Assembly: GCA_011526105.1 (NCBI GenBank)
Contig: WYAZ01000059.1
Location: 1-64,000, forward strand
Length of the DNA: 64,000 nt
Origin: Deltaproteobacteria bacterium
GTDB lineage: Bacteria > Myxococcota > Kuafuiibacteriia > Kuafuiibacteriales > Kuafuiibacteriaceae
Direction of reading: 5' to 3'
The position numbers were made by a program, and so were the translations under genes. The notes beneath the pieces were generated by a model. That model worked only from the letters and a program-made list of their open reading frames with translations, was not told where the DNA came from and ran no database searches. Below, in pieces: positions 37,676 to 46,613 of this stretch (position 1 is the first letter of the stretch; each line of letters starts with the position of its first letter).

Positions 37676-38599
37676 ATGGACTTTGGAACAGCCTCGCACC
37701 GTGCACCCTTGCTCTTTGCCGTTCTGTTCTCCGCGGGAACATCCCGGGCCGAGCCTGCGACCGACGGCTGGATCGACGAGTCTCGCGATCCGCGATTCCG
37801 GAGCGAGCTGCTATCGTACTCCGTCGAGGTGGCCGCGCACGGGCAGGACGAGACCTACGTCTCGCCGCTCTTCCGGGCCGAGTTCTCTCCGCTCGACGTC
37901 CTGAGTCTCGAGCTACGCTTTGGCTTTGTGGCCACCCCTGAGCTGCGTGCGGGAAATCCGACGCTCACCTTCTGGTATGGCGATAAGGTGGGGCCGTCGA
38001 ATCCGGAGCGCCGAAGCTTCGACGACGTCGGGGGGGGCGTCGGTCAGCGGAGTTCGGTTCGGACTCGCTACGGGACGTCCTATCGGATCGGGCTGTCGGT
38101 CGCGGCGCCTCTCGCATCTGCCGGCTCCTTTGGGGGTGGTGCGGCGCTCGGGGGAGCGGCGCTGCAACGAGGAAACCGCGACGGGTGGCTCTGGGCATCG
38201 GAGACCTTTGCCGCCGCGATCCCCGCCGAGCTGAGCTCCAGAACCGAGAACTTCCTCTTTGGGCTCGACGCCGCCTTCGCATTCTTCGCCCCGACCGTCA
38301 GCGTCGGTCGCGAGGTGGAGGTCGCCTGGCAGGCGGGAGTCCAGTTCGCGGGTGCCTTCATGCGCGATCAGATCTCCTTCGGCACACGCGTGGACGTCGT
38401 GCACTACCCATCCCATTCGGTCGACGGCTTCCAGGCCTCGGCCGAACCCTTCTTCAAGCTGACGCTCTTCGATCACTTCGCCCGAGTGGGCCTGCGGCTG
38501 AACCTGGATGAGCTGGGTGGGCCGCCATTCGTGCCCACGTTCCCCGGGGTGCCGTCCTGGTCCATCAACGTCACCCTCGGAGGGGCGATCTTTCATTGA
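37676..38599 (+). CDS. Predicted exported beta-barrel-like protein
   Basis: A 307-residue protein from ATG 37676 with a signal peptide (APLLFAVLFSAGTSRA before EP). The mature part shows alternating hydrophobic strands rich in Phe, Tyr, Gly and Arg (LSLELRFGFVATPEL, TSYRIGLSVAAPLA, ARVGLRLNL, SINVTLGGAIFH), as in outer-membrane barrels, and ends with an aromatic-rich strand. No family was recognised. A GC-rich region without a clear terminator follows. Confidence 0.7.
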   Translation: MDFGTASHRAPLLFAVLFSAGTSRAEPATDGWIDESRDPRFRSELLSYSVEVAAHGQDETYVSPLFRAEFSPLDVLSLELRFGFVATPELRAGNPTLTFWYGDKVGPSNPERRSFDDVGGGVGQRSSVRTRYGTSYRIGLSVAAPLASAGSFGGGAALGGAALQRGNRDGWLWASETFAAAIPAELSSRTENFLFGLDAAFAFFAPTVSVGREVEVAWQAGVQFAGAFMRDQISFGTRVDVVHYPSHSVDGFQASAEPFFKLTLFDHFARVGLRLNLDELGGPPFVPTFPGVPSWSINVTLGGAIFH

Positions 38600-38947
38600 G
38601 TTCTCGTTCGAAGGAGGGGGCGTTCAGGATCCTGTCGAGCTCCGAGGGGAGGGAGAGTCCACGCCGAGCCGGAGGACGTCCTCGGGATCATCGCGGGCCA
38701 GCGTCTGGGCCCGTCCCAGCCGACTCGTGCTGACCTCATCGGCCCCACCGGAGGTCAGCGCCGCCCCGCGCACCTTCGCCTCGTCACGAAGACCCCGCTC
38801 CAGGCGCCGAAGGTGTGCGGGGCGCGCCCGTTCGCCGCTCATTTCGGGATCACACACCTTTCGTCCGACAGACCTCACTAGGGCGGTCTCCCGGACGCGC
38901 AACTCGCATGGGTGCGGAATCGGTGCTCGCCCGCCCGGAGCCCTGCT
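38600..38947. other. 348-base gap with no confident gene
   Basis: This stretch separates the beta-barrel-like gene from the M16 peptidase gene. It is GC-rich and has no strong hairpin with a T tract, no recognisable RNA and no clear promoter. The only coding candidate is a weak minus-strand frame of 72 codons at 38624-38842, listed separately. The M16 promoter is presumably in the last 100 bases. Confidence 0.5.
38624..38842 (-). CDS. Possible small Arg-rich protein (doubtful)
   Basis: A 72-codon frame from ATG 38842 whose product starts MSGERARPAHLRRLERGL and is rich in Arg, Ala and Ser. It would fill an otherwise empty gap. There is no good ribosome-binding site and no family was recognised. 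The frame is part of a longer open stretch antisense to the M16 gene, so it may be a compositional artefact. Confidence 0.25.
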   Translation of the reverse strand: MSGERARPAHLRRLERGLRDEAKVRGAALTSGGADEVSTSRLGRAQTLARDDPEDVLRLGVDSPSPRSSTGS

Positions 38948-41680
38948 ATGGTCAGCGGGATGCACGAATCGGCCCTCGGGCAGGTCGAGGAGGTGCGGCT
39001 CTCGAACGGGCTCACCCTCCTCCTCGCCCCCGAACCCGAGAGCGAGGTCTTTACGATCATGCTCTGGGTTCCCGCAGGTGTTCGCACCGAGGCGCCTGGA
39101 CAGAGCGGGATCTCGCACTTCGTAGAGCACTGCTACTCTCTGGGGAGCGCCCATCTCGCGCCCCGCGAGATCGACGCGGTGGTGCAGTCCCTCGGCGGGA
39201 CCAAGAACGCCTTCACGAGCTACGACTACACCGCCTACTACGCGAACCTTCCACGGTCGGCGCTCGGTCGCATCATCGAACTCGAAGCGGACCGTTTCCT
39301 CGAGCCGCTTTTCCCGTGCGAAGCGGTGCAAAAGGAGCTCGAGGTGGTCAAGGAGGAACGTCGCCTCCGCGCCGACAACACCATCGCCGGGCCCGTGAAC
39401 GAGCGGCTCTTCGACCTCGCGTATCGCACGCACCCCTACCGAAACCCGATTGTCGGCCGCGCCGAAGACATCGAGCGCTTCGACGCGGGAACGGCGAGGC
39501 AGTACTTCGAGGAGAGCTACGGCACCGACGGTGCCACGTTCATCCTCGTGGGTGGGTTCGATCTGGATTCGGCCACCGAGCATTTTTCGCGATGTTTTGG
39601 TGGGGCGCCGCTTCGGCCGAGTCGGCGGCGAGGGAGCCAGGCCGAACCCGAGCTCGAGTCCGAGGCTCGTGCGCTCATGCGCAGAGAAGGGGTGACGAGC
39701 TCACTTCTTTCGGTGGCGTATCGAGGCCCCGACATCGACCATCCGGACGCGGCGGCGATGGCCCTGCTCTCGACCATCCTCGTGGGTGGCCGCGCCGGAC
39801 GACTCCAGCGAAGCCTCATCCGAAAGCGCCGCCTCGCGAGCTCGGTCAGCGGTGGATTCTGGGCGCTGCGAGACCCAGGCCCGTTCCAGCTGACGATGGT
39901 GCCCCAGGACGGCATTGACTTCGACGAGCTCGAGGCGGCCTTCGAGCGGACGGTCTCGACGTTCATCGACGAGGGGCCGACCGAGGACGAGCTCCGTCGC
40001 GCCAAAGCACAGCGCCTCTTGTCGAAGCTCTCCGTGCTCGAGTCGACTCAGGGGCGGGCGCACGCCCTCGGCGTCTATCAGACCACGAGTCGCCGAGGCT
40101 TTCGCGCCCACTCCGAGAGCTTCTCGCGTCTACGGGCCGTCGAAATGGAGGACGTGAGGCGAGTGGCCTCCCGCTACCTGAGGGCTCCAGGCCGAGTCAC
40201 GGTGTGGCAGGAACCGCCGCTGGGAGGTCCGACCACGCGTCGTCTCGCGCGGGCCTCGGTCGCGAGTTCGGTCTGCGATGAGGCCCCGGCCTCGTCGGCG
40301 TTCTCGGCGCGCGCGGTGGGGCCCGTGGCAAGCGAGGACGCAGGGCTGCCCACCGCTCAGACGGCCGGCGTATCCCGTCGCGTCTTCGATGAAGGCACGG
40401 TGTTGCTCACCGAGCAGACCGGACGGCTCCCCATCTGCGCGATTCGCCTCTCGCTCGAGGCGGGCTCCGCGCTCGATCCGCAGGGCCTGGCCGGCCTCGC
40501 CATGATCACCGCGGACGCACTCCGTACCGGAACCGACACCCTGACCGAGGAGTGTGTCGCGGAAGGCTTCGCGCGTTTTGGCACCGGGCTCTCGGTCTCG
40601 CCCGGCCTCGAGAGTGTGCAGCTCCGCCTGGTCGCGCGCTCGGCGGACCTTGCTCCGGTTCTCGAGTTGATGATGGAGGTCTTGACCCGCCCGACGCTGG
40701 CGCCTGAGGTCGTCGACCGCCTCCGCGCCGAGCATCGTTGCCGGCTGCGGACCTCCTGGGGGCGCCCGAGTGAGCTTCTGCATCTCGGCATGTTGCGGGG
40801 TCTGTTTGGTGCACATCCGTACGGCCGCCCGGTGGCGGGCACTCCGAGCGGTCTCATGGCGGTGCGCGCCGAGGACGTCCGTGAGCAATACGCGAGGCTC
40901 TATCAGCCGAGCCGTATGATCGTCGCCATCGCCGGGGCCTTTGATCCAAGGGAGGCCGAGGCGGTGATGGCGCGCTCGCTCGCCGCCTGGCGTCCCGCCG
41001 AAAGCGCCGAGCCTCCGCCGCGGCTCGAGCCCCTCGGTCCGCAGCCCGCGGCGCGCTCGATCGCCATCCACAAGAAGTCTCAGACCCAGGCCCACATTGC
41101 GATGGTTCAGCGGGTCTGTTCGAGGACTCACGATGACTGGGAGAAGCTCGTCCTCTTGAACGCGCTGCTCGGCGGCGCCGGCCTCGCCTCTCGCATCCCC
41201 GCCCGCGTTCGAACGATGGAGGCCCTGGCGTACAGCGCGCGGAGCAGCCTGAATTCGCGCGACCTCACGGGTATCCTCACGTTTTCTGCGCAGACACGGA
41301 TTGAAGGCGTTCATCGAGCACAGAGCGCGATTCGGGAAGAGGTCACCCGTCTGGTCGAAGGTGATCTCGGGGAGGCGGAGTTCGAACGAATCAAGGCGCG
41401 AATACGTGGGAGCTTGCCCTTCCGTACGGAGACCGTCGCGGCGAAGGCTTCGGCCCTGCTCACCGCGGAGCGACGCGGCTTGCCGCTGGACTATTTGGAG
41501 CGCCAGATCGCCCGCATCGAACGGCTCGGGCGAGAGGAAGTGCTCGAGGCCGCGAGGCGGCACATCCAGCTCGACGCCTTCACTCAGGTGGTCGTCGCGC
41601 CGAATGGGCCGGCGCTCGAGAGCTGCTGCGCGGGGCGTCCGATCGTGCGCTGGGGTTACGAGGACTTCGACGTCGCCTGA
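38948..41680 (+). CDS. M16-family zinc peptidase, double-length with inactive second half
   Basis: A protein of about 910 residues made of two M16 halves. The first half has the inverted zinc motif HFVEH (57-61) and a downstream Glu in VVKEERR (about 136-137), so it should be an active metallopeptidase. The second half (from about residue 470) keeps the fold but has no HxxEH; the matching position reads GLAGLAMITADALRTGT. There is no signal peptide, so the enzyme is probably cytoplasmic. ATG 38948 and ATG 38960 are both possible starts. It is convergent with hslO (5 bases apart). Confidence 0.92.
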   Translation: MVSGMHESALGQVEEVRLSNGLTLLLAPEPESEVFTIMLWVPAGVRTEAPGQSGISHFVEHCYSLGSAHLAPREIDAVVQSLGGTKNAFTSYDYTAYYANLPRSALGRIIELEADRFLEPLFPCEAVQKELEVVKEERRLRADNTIAGPVNERLFDLAYRTHPYRNPIVGRAEDIERFDAGTARQYFEESYGTDGATFILVGGFDLDSATEHFSRCFGGAPLRPSRRRGSQAEPELESEARALMRREGVTSSLLSVAYRGPDIDHPDAAAMALLSTILVGGRAGRLQRSLIRKRRLASSVSGGFWALRDPGPFQLTMVPQDGIDFDELEAAFERTVSTFIDEGPTEDELRRAKAQRLLSKLSVLESTQGRAHALGVYQTTSRRGFRAHSESFSRLRAVEMEDVRRVASRYLRAPGRVTVWQEPPLGGPTTRRLARASVASSVCDEAPASSAFSARAVGPVASEDAGLPTAQTAGVSRRVFDEGTVLLTEQTGRLPICAIRLSLEAGSALDPQGLAGLAMITADALRTGTDTLTEECVAEGFARFGTGLSVSPGLESVQLRLVARSADLAPVLELMMEVLTRPTLAPEVVDRLRAEHRCRLRTSWGRPSELLHLGMLRGLFGAHPYGRPVAGTPSGLMAVRAEDVREQYARLYQPSRMIVAIAGAFDPREAEAVMARSLAAWRPAESAEPPPRLEPLGPQPAARSIAIHKKSQTQAHIAMVQRVCSRTHDDWEKLVLLNALLGGAGLASRIPARVRTMEALAYSARSSLNSRDLTGILTFSAQTRIEGVHRAQSAIREEVTRLVEGDLGEAEFERIKARIRGSLPFRTETVAAKASALLTAERRGLPLDYLERQIARIERLGREEVLEAARRHIQLDAFTQVVVAPNGPALESCCAGRPIVRWGYEDFDVA

Positions 41681-41685
41681 ACGCG

Positions 41686-42555
41686 CTAGGAGGATTCCAA
41701 CAGCGGCTTGAGCTGTTCCGGTCCCACCGCGTACTCGGTGCCGCAGTAGTCGCAGGTCACATCGACGCTCCGTCGGTTCTTGACCAGCTCTTCGATGTCT
41801 TCCCGACCCAGCGTGACCAGCGACATCACGACCCTCACCGGACTGCAGAGGCAGCCGAAGTAGACCGGCGTGTTTTCGAGCTTGGTGTGCTCCACGTCGT
41901 AGAGGAGCGCCTCGAGGAGCTTTTCTGGCGCGGCGTCGATGCTCGCCAACAGGGAGGCGATCTCTTTGAAGCGTTCGAGTCTGGAGATCATGTTCCGCAG
42001 CGGTTCTTCACCGATTTCGGGTAGGACCTGCACGATGTACCCGCCGGCGGCCTCGACCACGTCCGGCGCCTGCATCTTGCACCCGACGGCGATCATCGAG
42101 ACGACCTGCTCGGAGCTCGCCATGTAGCTCATGAGGCCCGCCGAGAGATCCCCCTCGCTCGGAATGCGCACCACACCTTGGTGCAAGGCGCCGCTGGGGA
42201 AGGTGCGCGAGACCTGGATCATGGCGTCGGGGCCGGCTTGGACCTCGGCCGCGGTCTCGTGCCCGAGATTAACCAAGCCGCGTGTGAGCCCGCCGGGGTG
42301 GGCGTCGGCGAGGAGGCTACCCCGCTGCTGGGCTCCGCGGAGCGCGACCTGAACTCGCATGTTGGGCGCCATGGTCTCGCGGATGATGACCGCCCCGGTG
42401 AGGAGGTCGGCAAAGTGCTCCGCGCTCGTGCCGGTGACCTTCTGGGCGCGGATCGCCGCCTGTACGGTTTGGGTGGTTCGGGTGGCGATCACCCGGAAAC
42501 TGCCGTCGTTTGTAAGTGCCCGAAGGACATGGTCGTTTTCCCCTGGCCTCGACAC
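41686..42555 (-). CDS. hslO: Hsp33 redox-regulated chaperone
   Basis: A 289-residue chaperonin that prevents aggregation under oxidative stress. The C-terminal zinc redox switch is intact: CLC at 235-237 and CDYC at 268-271. The N-terminal domain starts with DHVLRALTNDGSFRVIA, as in the family. The 92-base region upstream is shared with the divergent kinase gene at 42648. Confidence 0.95.
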   Translation of the reverse strand: MSRPGENDHVLRALTNDGSFRVIATRTTQTVQAAIRAQKVTGTSAEHFADLLTGAVIIRETMAPNMRVQVALRGAQQRGSLLADAHPGGLTRGLVNLGHETAAEVQAGPDAMIQVSRTFPSGALHQGVVRIPSEGDLSAGLMSYMASSEQVVSMIAVGCKMQAPDVVEAAGGYIVQVLPEIGEEPLRNMISRLERFKEIASLLASIDAAPEKLLEALLYDVEHTKLENTPVYFGCLCSPVRVVMSLVTLGREDIEELVKNRRSVDVTCDYCGTEYAVGPEQLKPLLESS

Positions 42556-42647
42556 TTCGTACCCGCCCAGCCCCGTAGAATGCCCGCGCCACCCGGATCC
42601 TGCAACTTCCCCCTCTCGGCTGGGTTCCGGGCTATGCTTTTCGGCCC

Positions 42648-44825
42648 GTGCCAGGTGCGGAAGCTCAAGGCCTCGAGCGTTTCGGGCCCTATCTCCTCGT
42701 CGAGCGTATCGGGGACGGGGGTATGGCCGAGATCTACCTCGCCAAGCTCGAAGGGAACTACGGCTTCGAGAAACTCGTCGCGCTCAAGCGCATCCACCCT
42801 CGCTACTCCGCGGAGCCCGTGTTCGCCAGCATGCTCATTCAGGAGGCCAAGCTCGCGGCCGCGATTCAGCACCTCAATGTGGTGCAGGTTCTCGACCTCG
42901 GCGAGTTCAACGGGCGGGTCTTCATCGCGATGGAGTACGTACGCGGCCGTGATCTCGCCAGCCTGCTCTCGAGGAACTTCAGGCGGCGCGAGCGCTTGCC
43001 GGTGCCCCTCGCGCTCTTCATCGCCACCGAGTTCCTCTCGGGTCTCGACTACGCCCATCGACTCGAGGGCCCGGATGGGGCGCCGCTCGGACTCATCCAC
43101 CGCGACGTCTCCCCTCAGAACATCCTGATCTCCTACGAAGGCGAAGTGAAGATGACCGACTTCGGCATCTCGCGGGTCTTCTCCGAGGAGCTGGCTGCGG
43201 CCCCCGGTGATCTGCACGGCAAGTTCGGTTACATGGCGCCGGAGCAGCTCAGGGGACAGAAGAGCGACCAACGTGTCGACATCTTCGCCGCGGGCGTCGT
43301 GCTCTACGAGACCCTGGTGGGCCGTCGCCTGTTTCGGGCAAAGACCCCAAAGGAAGCGGCGGATCTCATCTTCAGCAAGGACGTCGCGCCGCCGTCCAGC
43401 CTGAACCCCGAGGTGCCCGCGCGCGTCGACGAGGTCTGCCGCCGCGCCCTCTCTCGGGACCGAGACGAGCGCTACCAGACCATCGGGGCGATGCTCGGGG
43501 ATCTCTCTCGCATCGCGGATGGTCTCGAGCGCCGGGCGGCGCGGCGGGACCTCGCCGTCTACATGCGGCGAGCCTTCGGCACCCTCGCCACCGATCGCCA
43601 GCGGGTACGGACGCGCGCCGTGGGCGGCAAGAGTCAGGTGGGTGGTCTCACCGGACGACGGCCGCTGGGTGAGATCCTCGTCGAGTTCGGGGCGATCAGC
43701 GATGAAGACCTGGACGTCGTGCTCGCTCAGCAACGTGCCCGTGGCGGGCGCATCGGCGAAATCCTCGTCGAGACCGCTGTGCTCGGCGAAGACCGCTTGG
43801 CCGAGGGCCTCGCCAAGCAGGCGGGCGCTGCATTTCTCACGGGGGAGGGCCTGCGCGGGCGTCGGCCTTCACTCGATCTCCTCTCCATATTCCCCCAGGA
43901 GGTGGCCCAGAACGCGTCCATGATTCCGCTGGGCCGCAGTCGGGATGGGCGCGAGATCGAGCTCGCCACGTCGGAGCCCTACGACAACCGGGCGCTGCTC
44001 GAAGCGAAGGTCGTTCTCGGGGTGTCCAAGCTGAGGCTGTTCGTGGCGCCGCGTTCCGCGCTGCAGGAGGTCATTCGGGATTGGTATTTGATGGCGGGCC
44101 CCGGCGAGCTGCTCGACATCGGCTCCGTCGATGACACGAGCGGAGAGCACACCGGCGAGCAGCTCGCGGCACCGCCCTCCATGCCTCCGCCCGGAGCCCA
44201 TGATGAGCACGACTCCGTCTCCGGTCGCCTCGAGGAGATGAGCGCCCTCGACATCATTCACACGCTGGAGCAAACCGGCGGCACCGCGGACGTCACGCTG
44301 CTGTACAACGACGGGCGTCGCGGTCGCATCGGGGTGGTCGGCGGCGAGGTGAAGGGCTGCGTGACGGAGACGGAAGGGGGCGAGGATGCGTTCTTCAGCC
44401 TGACCAAGGGAGGCTCCGGGATCTTCAAGCTCGAGTACGTCGAGTCCGACGTGCCTCTGAACATCGACTTGCCCAACACCTTGCTCATCCTCGAGGCCCT
44501 CGCGCAGGCCGAGGAGCCAGTGGTGCTTCGGGAGCAGAACCTCGCGCCCCGGACTCGAGGGACGAGCGGTGCTTCCCGGTCTCGCGGGCCGTCCTCGCCC
44601 GCAAGACCGGCGTCCCCCGAGCCGCGGTCGACCATCCCGAGTCCGAAGGCTGCGAGTTCGAGGGGCCCGAGTCCGAAGATCCCGGTCGTTCGGGGTGAGC
44701 CGTTGCCGCCCGCTTCAGAGCCCCCACCCGCACAAGTGACAGCCCCGTCGTCTGCTCCGCCCGGACCGGACGGCGTCGACAACTTCCCGAAGGACCTGAT
44801 CGACGAGGTCCTCGGCGGGGACTGA
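42648..44825 (+). CDS. Soluble Ser/Thr kinase fused to MshEN-like and DUF4388-like domains
   Basis: A 725-residue protein starting at GTG 42648 with no membrane segment. Residues about 12-290 form an active-looking Hanks kinase: Gly loop IGDGGMAEIY, Lys47, Glu66, HRD 151-153 and DFG 171-173. Residues about 330-475 resemble the MshEN/GspE N-terminal module (PLGEILVEFGAISDEDLDVV and a second LGEDRLAEGLAKQAG unit), which in relatives binds cyclic-di-GMP. Residues about 520-640 resemble DUF4388/PATAN (SGRLEEMSALDIIHTLEQTG). The C-terminal tail is Pro/Ser-rich. This would couple phosphorylation to second-messenger sensing, which is an inference. Confidence 0.88.
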   Translation: MPGAEAQGLERFGPYLLVERIGDGGMAEIYLAKLEGNYGFEKLVALKRIHPRYSAEPVFASMLIQEAKLAAAIQHLNVVQVLDLGEFNGRVFIAMEYVRGRDLASLLSRNFRRRERLPVPLALFIATEFLSGLDYAHRLEGPDGAPLGLIHRDVSPQNILISYEGEVKMTDFGISRVFSEELAAAPGDLHGKFGYMAPEQLRGQKSDQRVDIFAAGVVLYETLVGRRLFRAKTPKEAADLIFSKDVAPPSSLNPEVPARVDEVCRRALSRDRDERYQTIGAMLGDLSRIADGLERRAARRDLAVYMRRAFGTLATDRQRVRTRAVGGKSQVGGLTGRRPLGEILVEFGAISDEDLDVVLAQQRARGGRIGEILVETAVLGEDRLAEGLAKQAGAAFLTGEGLRGRRPSLDLLSIFPQEVAQNASMIPLGRSRDGREIELATSEPYDNRALLEAKVVLGVSKLRLFVAPRSALQEVIRDWYLMAGPGELLDIGSVDDTSGEHTGEQLAAPPSMPPPGAHDEHDSVSGRLEEMSALDIIHTLEQTGGTADVTLLYNDGRRGRIGVVGGEVKGCVTETEGGEDAFFSLTKGGSGIFKLEYVESDVPLNIDLPNTLLILEALAQAEEPVVLREQNLAPRTRGTSGASRSRGPSSPARPASPEPRSTIPSPKAASSRGPSPKIPVVRGEPLPPASEPPPAQVTAPSSAPPGPDGVDNFPKDLIDEVLGGD

Positions 44826-44834
44826 GGACTCTGC

Positions 44835-44991
44835 GTTCCCAGTACCCGGTTCACATTCACACTCCCCGGTCCGAGTCTCATCCCCCGTTCTCTGTTTGTA
44901 AGACCTCAGGAGATGGGCGGCCCCGCTGGGAACAGGGAACAGGGGACGAGAATCGGACCGGGGAGTGTGAATGTGAACCGGGAATCGGAAC
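44835..44991. repeat. 157-bp imperfect inverted repeat between convergent genes
   Basis: Two arms of about 62 bases (44835-44897 and 44930-44991) are inverted copies of each other around a 32-base loop. A 30-base core is perfectly complementary (44845-44874 with 44953-44982; it contains cggttcacattcacactcc). The outer parts pair with a few mismatches. It fills most of the 217-base gap between the convergent kinase and pepA genes. It could act as a two-way transcription stop or be a REP/MITE-like mobile hairpin. No coding sequence is inside. Confidence 0.9.
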
Positions 44992-45042
44992 GACCGATCG
45001 GCTCGAGTCGCGTGTGCTGGGGCTTCGCGGAGCCGGCGGGGA

Positions 45043-46494
45043 CTAGAGCCGCAACACAGCTTGCGAGATGAGCGCGACTCCGTAGCCCGTACCGCGGTCG
45101 CTCCGGTACGCAGGGCCCGCGAGATCGATGTGGGCCCATCGTGCTTTGGTATCTTCGATGTGGTTGTAGACGAACTGAGCCGCGCAGCTCGACTGCGCGT
45201 TCATTCGGTTCTTCACGGAGTTCTTCATGTCGGCCACGACGCTCTTGAACTCCGCCTTGTAGAACTCTGGGCAGAACGGCAGCGGGTGCGCGAGGTCACC
45301 GGAGTCCCGACCTGCGCTCACGAGCAGCGTCTCGAGTTCCGCTTCGTTGCTCATCACGGCCGCGTGTCCGGTGCCGAGCGCCACGAGCTGGGCGCCGGTG
45401 AGGGTCGCGGCGTCGATGATCACGCCCGCCTTCAACACGCGCGACGCATAACTCACGCCGTCCGCGAGCAAGAGACGACCCTCGGCGTCGGTGTTGTTGA
45501 TCTCGACGGACTTGCCGGAGTGGAGGGTGAGGATGTCGTCGGGCTTGTAGGCGCCAGGGCCGATGGCGTTCTCCGCGATGCACAAGACCAGGCTCAGCTC
45601 GTGCGGGCAGCCGCACTCGACCAGAACTCTGAAGGCCCCGAGCACCGCCGCACCGCCGCCCATGTCCATCTTCATGGTCTCCATGAAGCCGGTGCCTTTG
45701 AGGTGGAGTCCGCCGGTATCGAAGGTGACGGCCTTGCCCACGAGCGCGACGTGTTTCCCGCTGGAGTTCTTGGGCTTGTAGTGCGCCACGAGCATACGCG
45801 GCGGGGAGACCGCCGCCTTGCCGACGCTGTAGATCCCCATCAGCTTCTGCTTCTTCAGCTCTTCGCCCACGAGGATGCGCAGCCGAACGCCCGGGCGCAC
45901 GAGCAGCTTCTTCGCCGCCTCCGCCAGGCGCTCTGGGTTCAGCTCCGTCGGCGGGCTATCGACGAGACGGGCGGCCTCGCGACTGGCCTCGAGCGTGGCG
46001 AGTTCGGTGCGTGAAACCGGGATGAGAACACCCATCTCGTCCACCAGGGCCAAGACGACCTTCAGGTCCTTGTCCTTGCTCTTCATCGAGTAGTGGGGGA
46101 ACGCGCGGCCGACCGCGTTGACCACCGCGAGTGCGTGCCCGGGATCGGAGAGGTGCACGCAGATGGCGATGCTCTCGTCGGTTCCAAGGCTGGCCGCAGC
46201 GATCTGCTTCACGATGGCTTCGGGGTGCGCGGGGTGGTTGTAGCGAGAGGCCTTCGCGGGGGTCACGGAGAGGACGAGCCGCCGGGGCTTCGTGCCGCTC
46301 AGGGTGCTGGCGGTGGCGCCCGCCTCGCCGGGGCTGAGGTCTTCGGCCAAGGCCGCGAGCAGAGTTCGCAGCTTGCCCTTCCAAACCTTGGGCAGCCGCT
46401 TCTTCTCGAAGAGTGGTGCCTCGCCGATGACGAGCAGGGTGCGTGGTCCCTTCAACAACTGTCCGAAAGTCTTGGCGATGTGGATGTCGATCAC
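45043..46494 (-). CDS. pepA: Leucyl aminopeptidase (M17)
   Basis: A 483-residue cytosolic aminopeptidase that removes N-terminal residues from peptides. The two-metal site is complete: Lys254, Asp259, Asp277 and the signature NTDAEGRLLLADG, with Asp336, Glu338 and the catalytic Arg340. The N-terminal 170 residues form the usual regulatory domain and the length is normal. In Escherichia coli the homologue also binds DNA; nothing here tests this. The gene diverges from the dihydrouridine synthase gene across 119 bases. Confidence 0.95.
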   Translation of the reverse strand: MIDIHIAKTFGQLLKGPRTLLVIGEAPLFEKKRLPKVWKGKLRTLLAALAEDLSPGEAGATASTLSGTKPRRLVLSVTPAKASRYNHPAHPEAIVKQIAAASLGTDESIAICVHLSDPGHALAVVNAVGRAFPHYSMKSKDKDLKVVLALVDEMGVLIPVSRTELATLEASREAARLVDSPPTELNPERLAEAAKKLLVRPGVRLRILVGEELKKQKLMGIYSVGKAAVSPPRMLVAHYKPKNSSGKHVALVGKAVTFDTGGLHLKGTGFMETMKMDMGGGAAVLGAFRVLVECGCPHELSLVLCIAENAIGPGAYKPDDILTLHSGKSVEINNTDAEGRLLLADGVSYASRVLKAGVIIDAATLTGAQLVALGTGHAAVMSNEAELETLLVSAGRDSGDLAHPLPFCPEFYKAEFKSVVADMKNSVKNRMNAQSSCAAQFVYNHIEDTKARWAHIDLAGPAYRSDRGTGYGVALISQAVLRL

Positions 46495-46613
46495 GATGGG
46501 GCCTCATACACAAACGGACCGGCGGGCGAAAGCCCCTTCTCGGCGCCAGAGCCGAGGTTGAGGATGCCGGTCAGGCGTGCCACCGAGCAGGGGTGGGGGC
46601 GGAAGCGAAGCAG

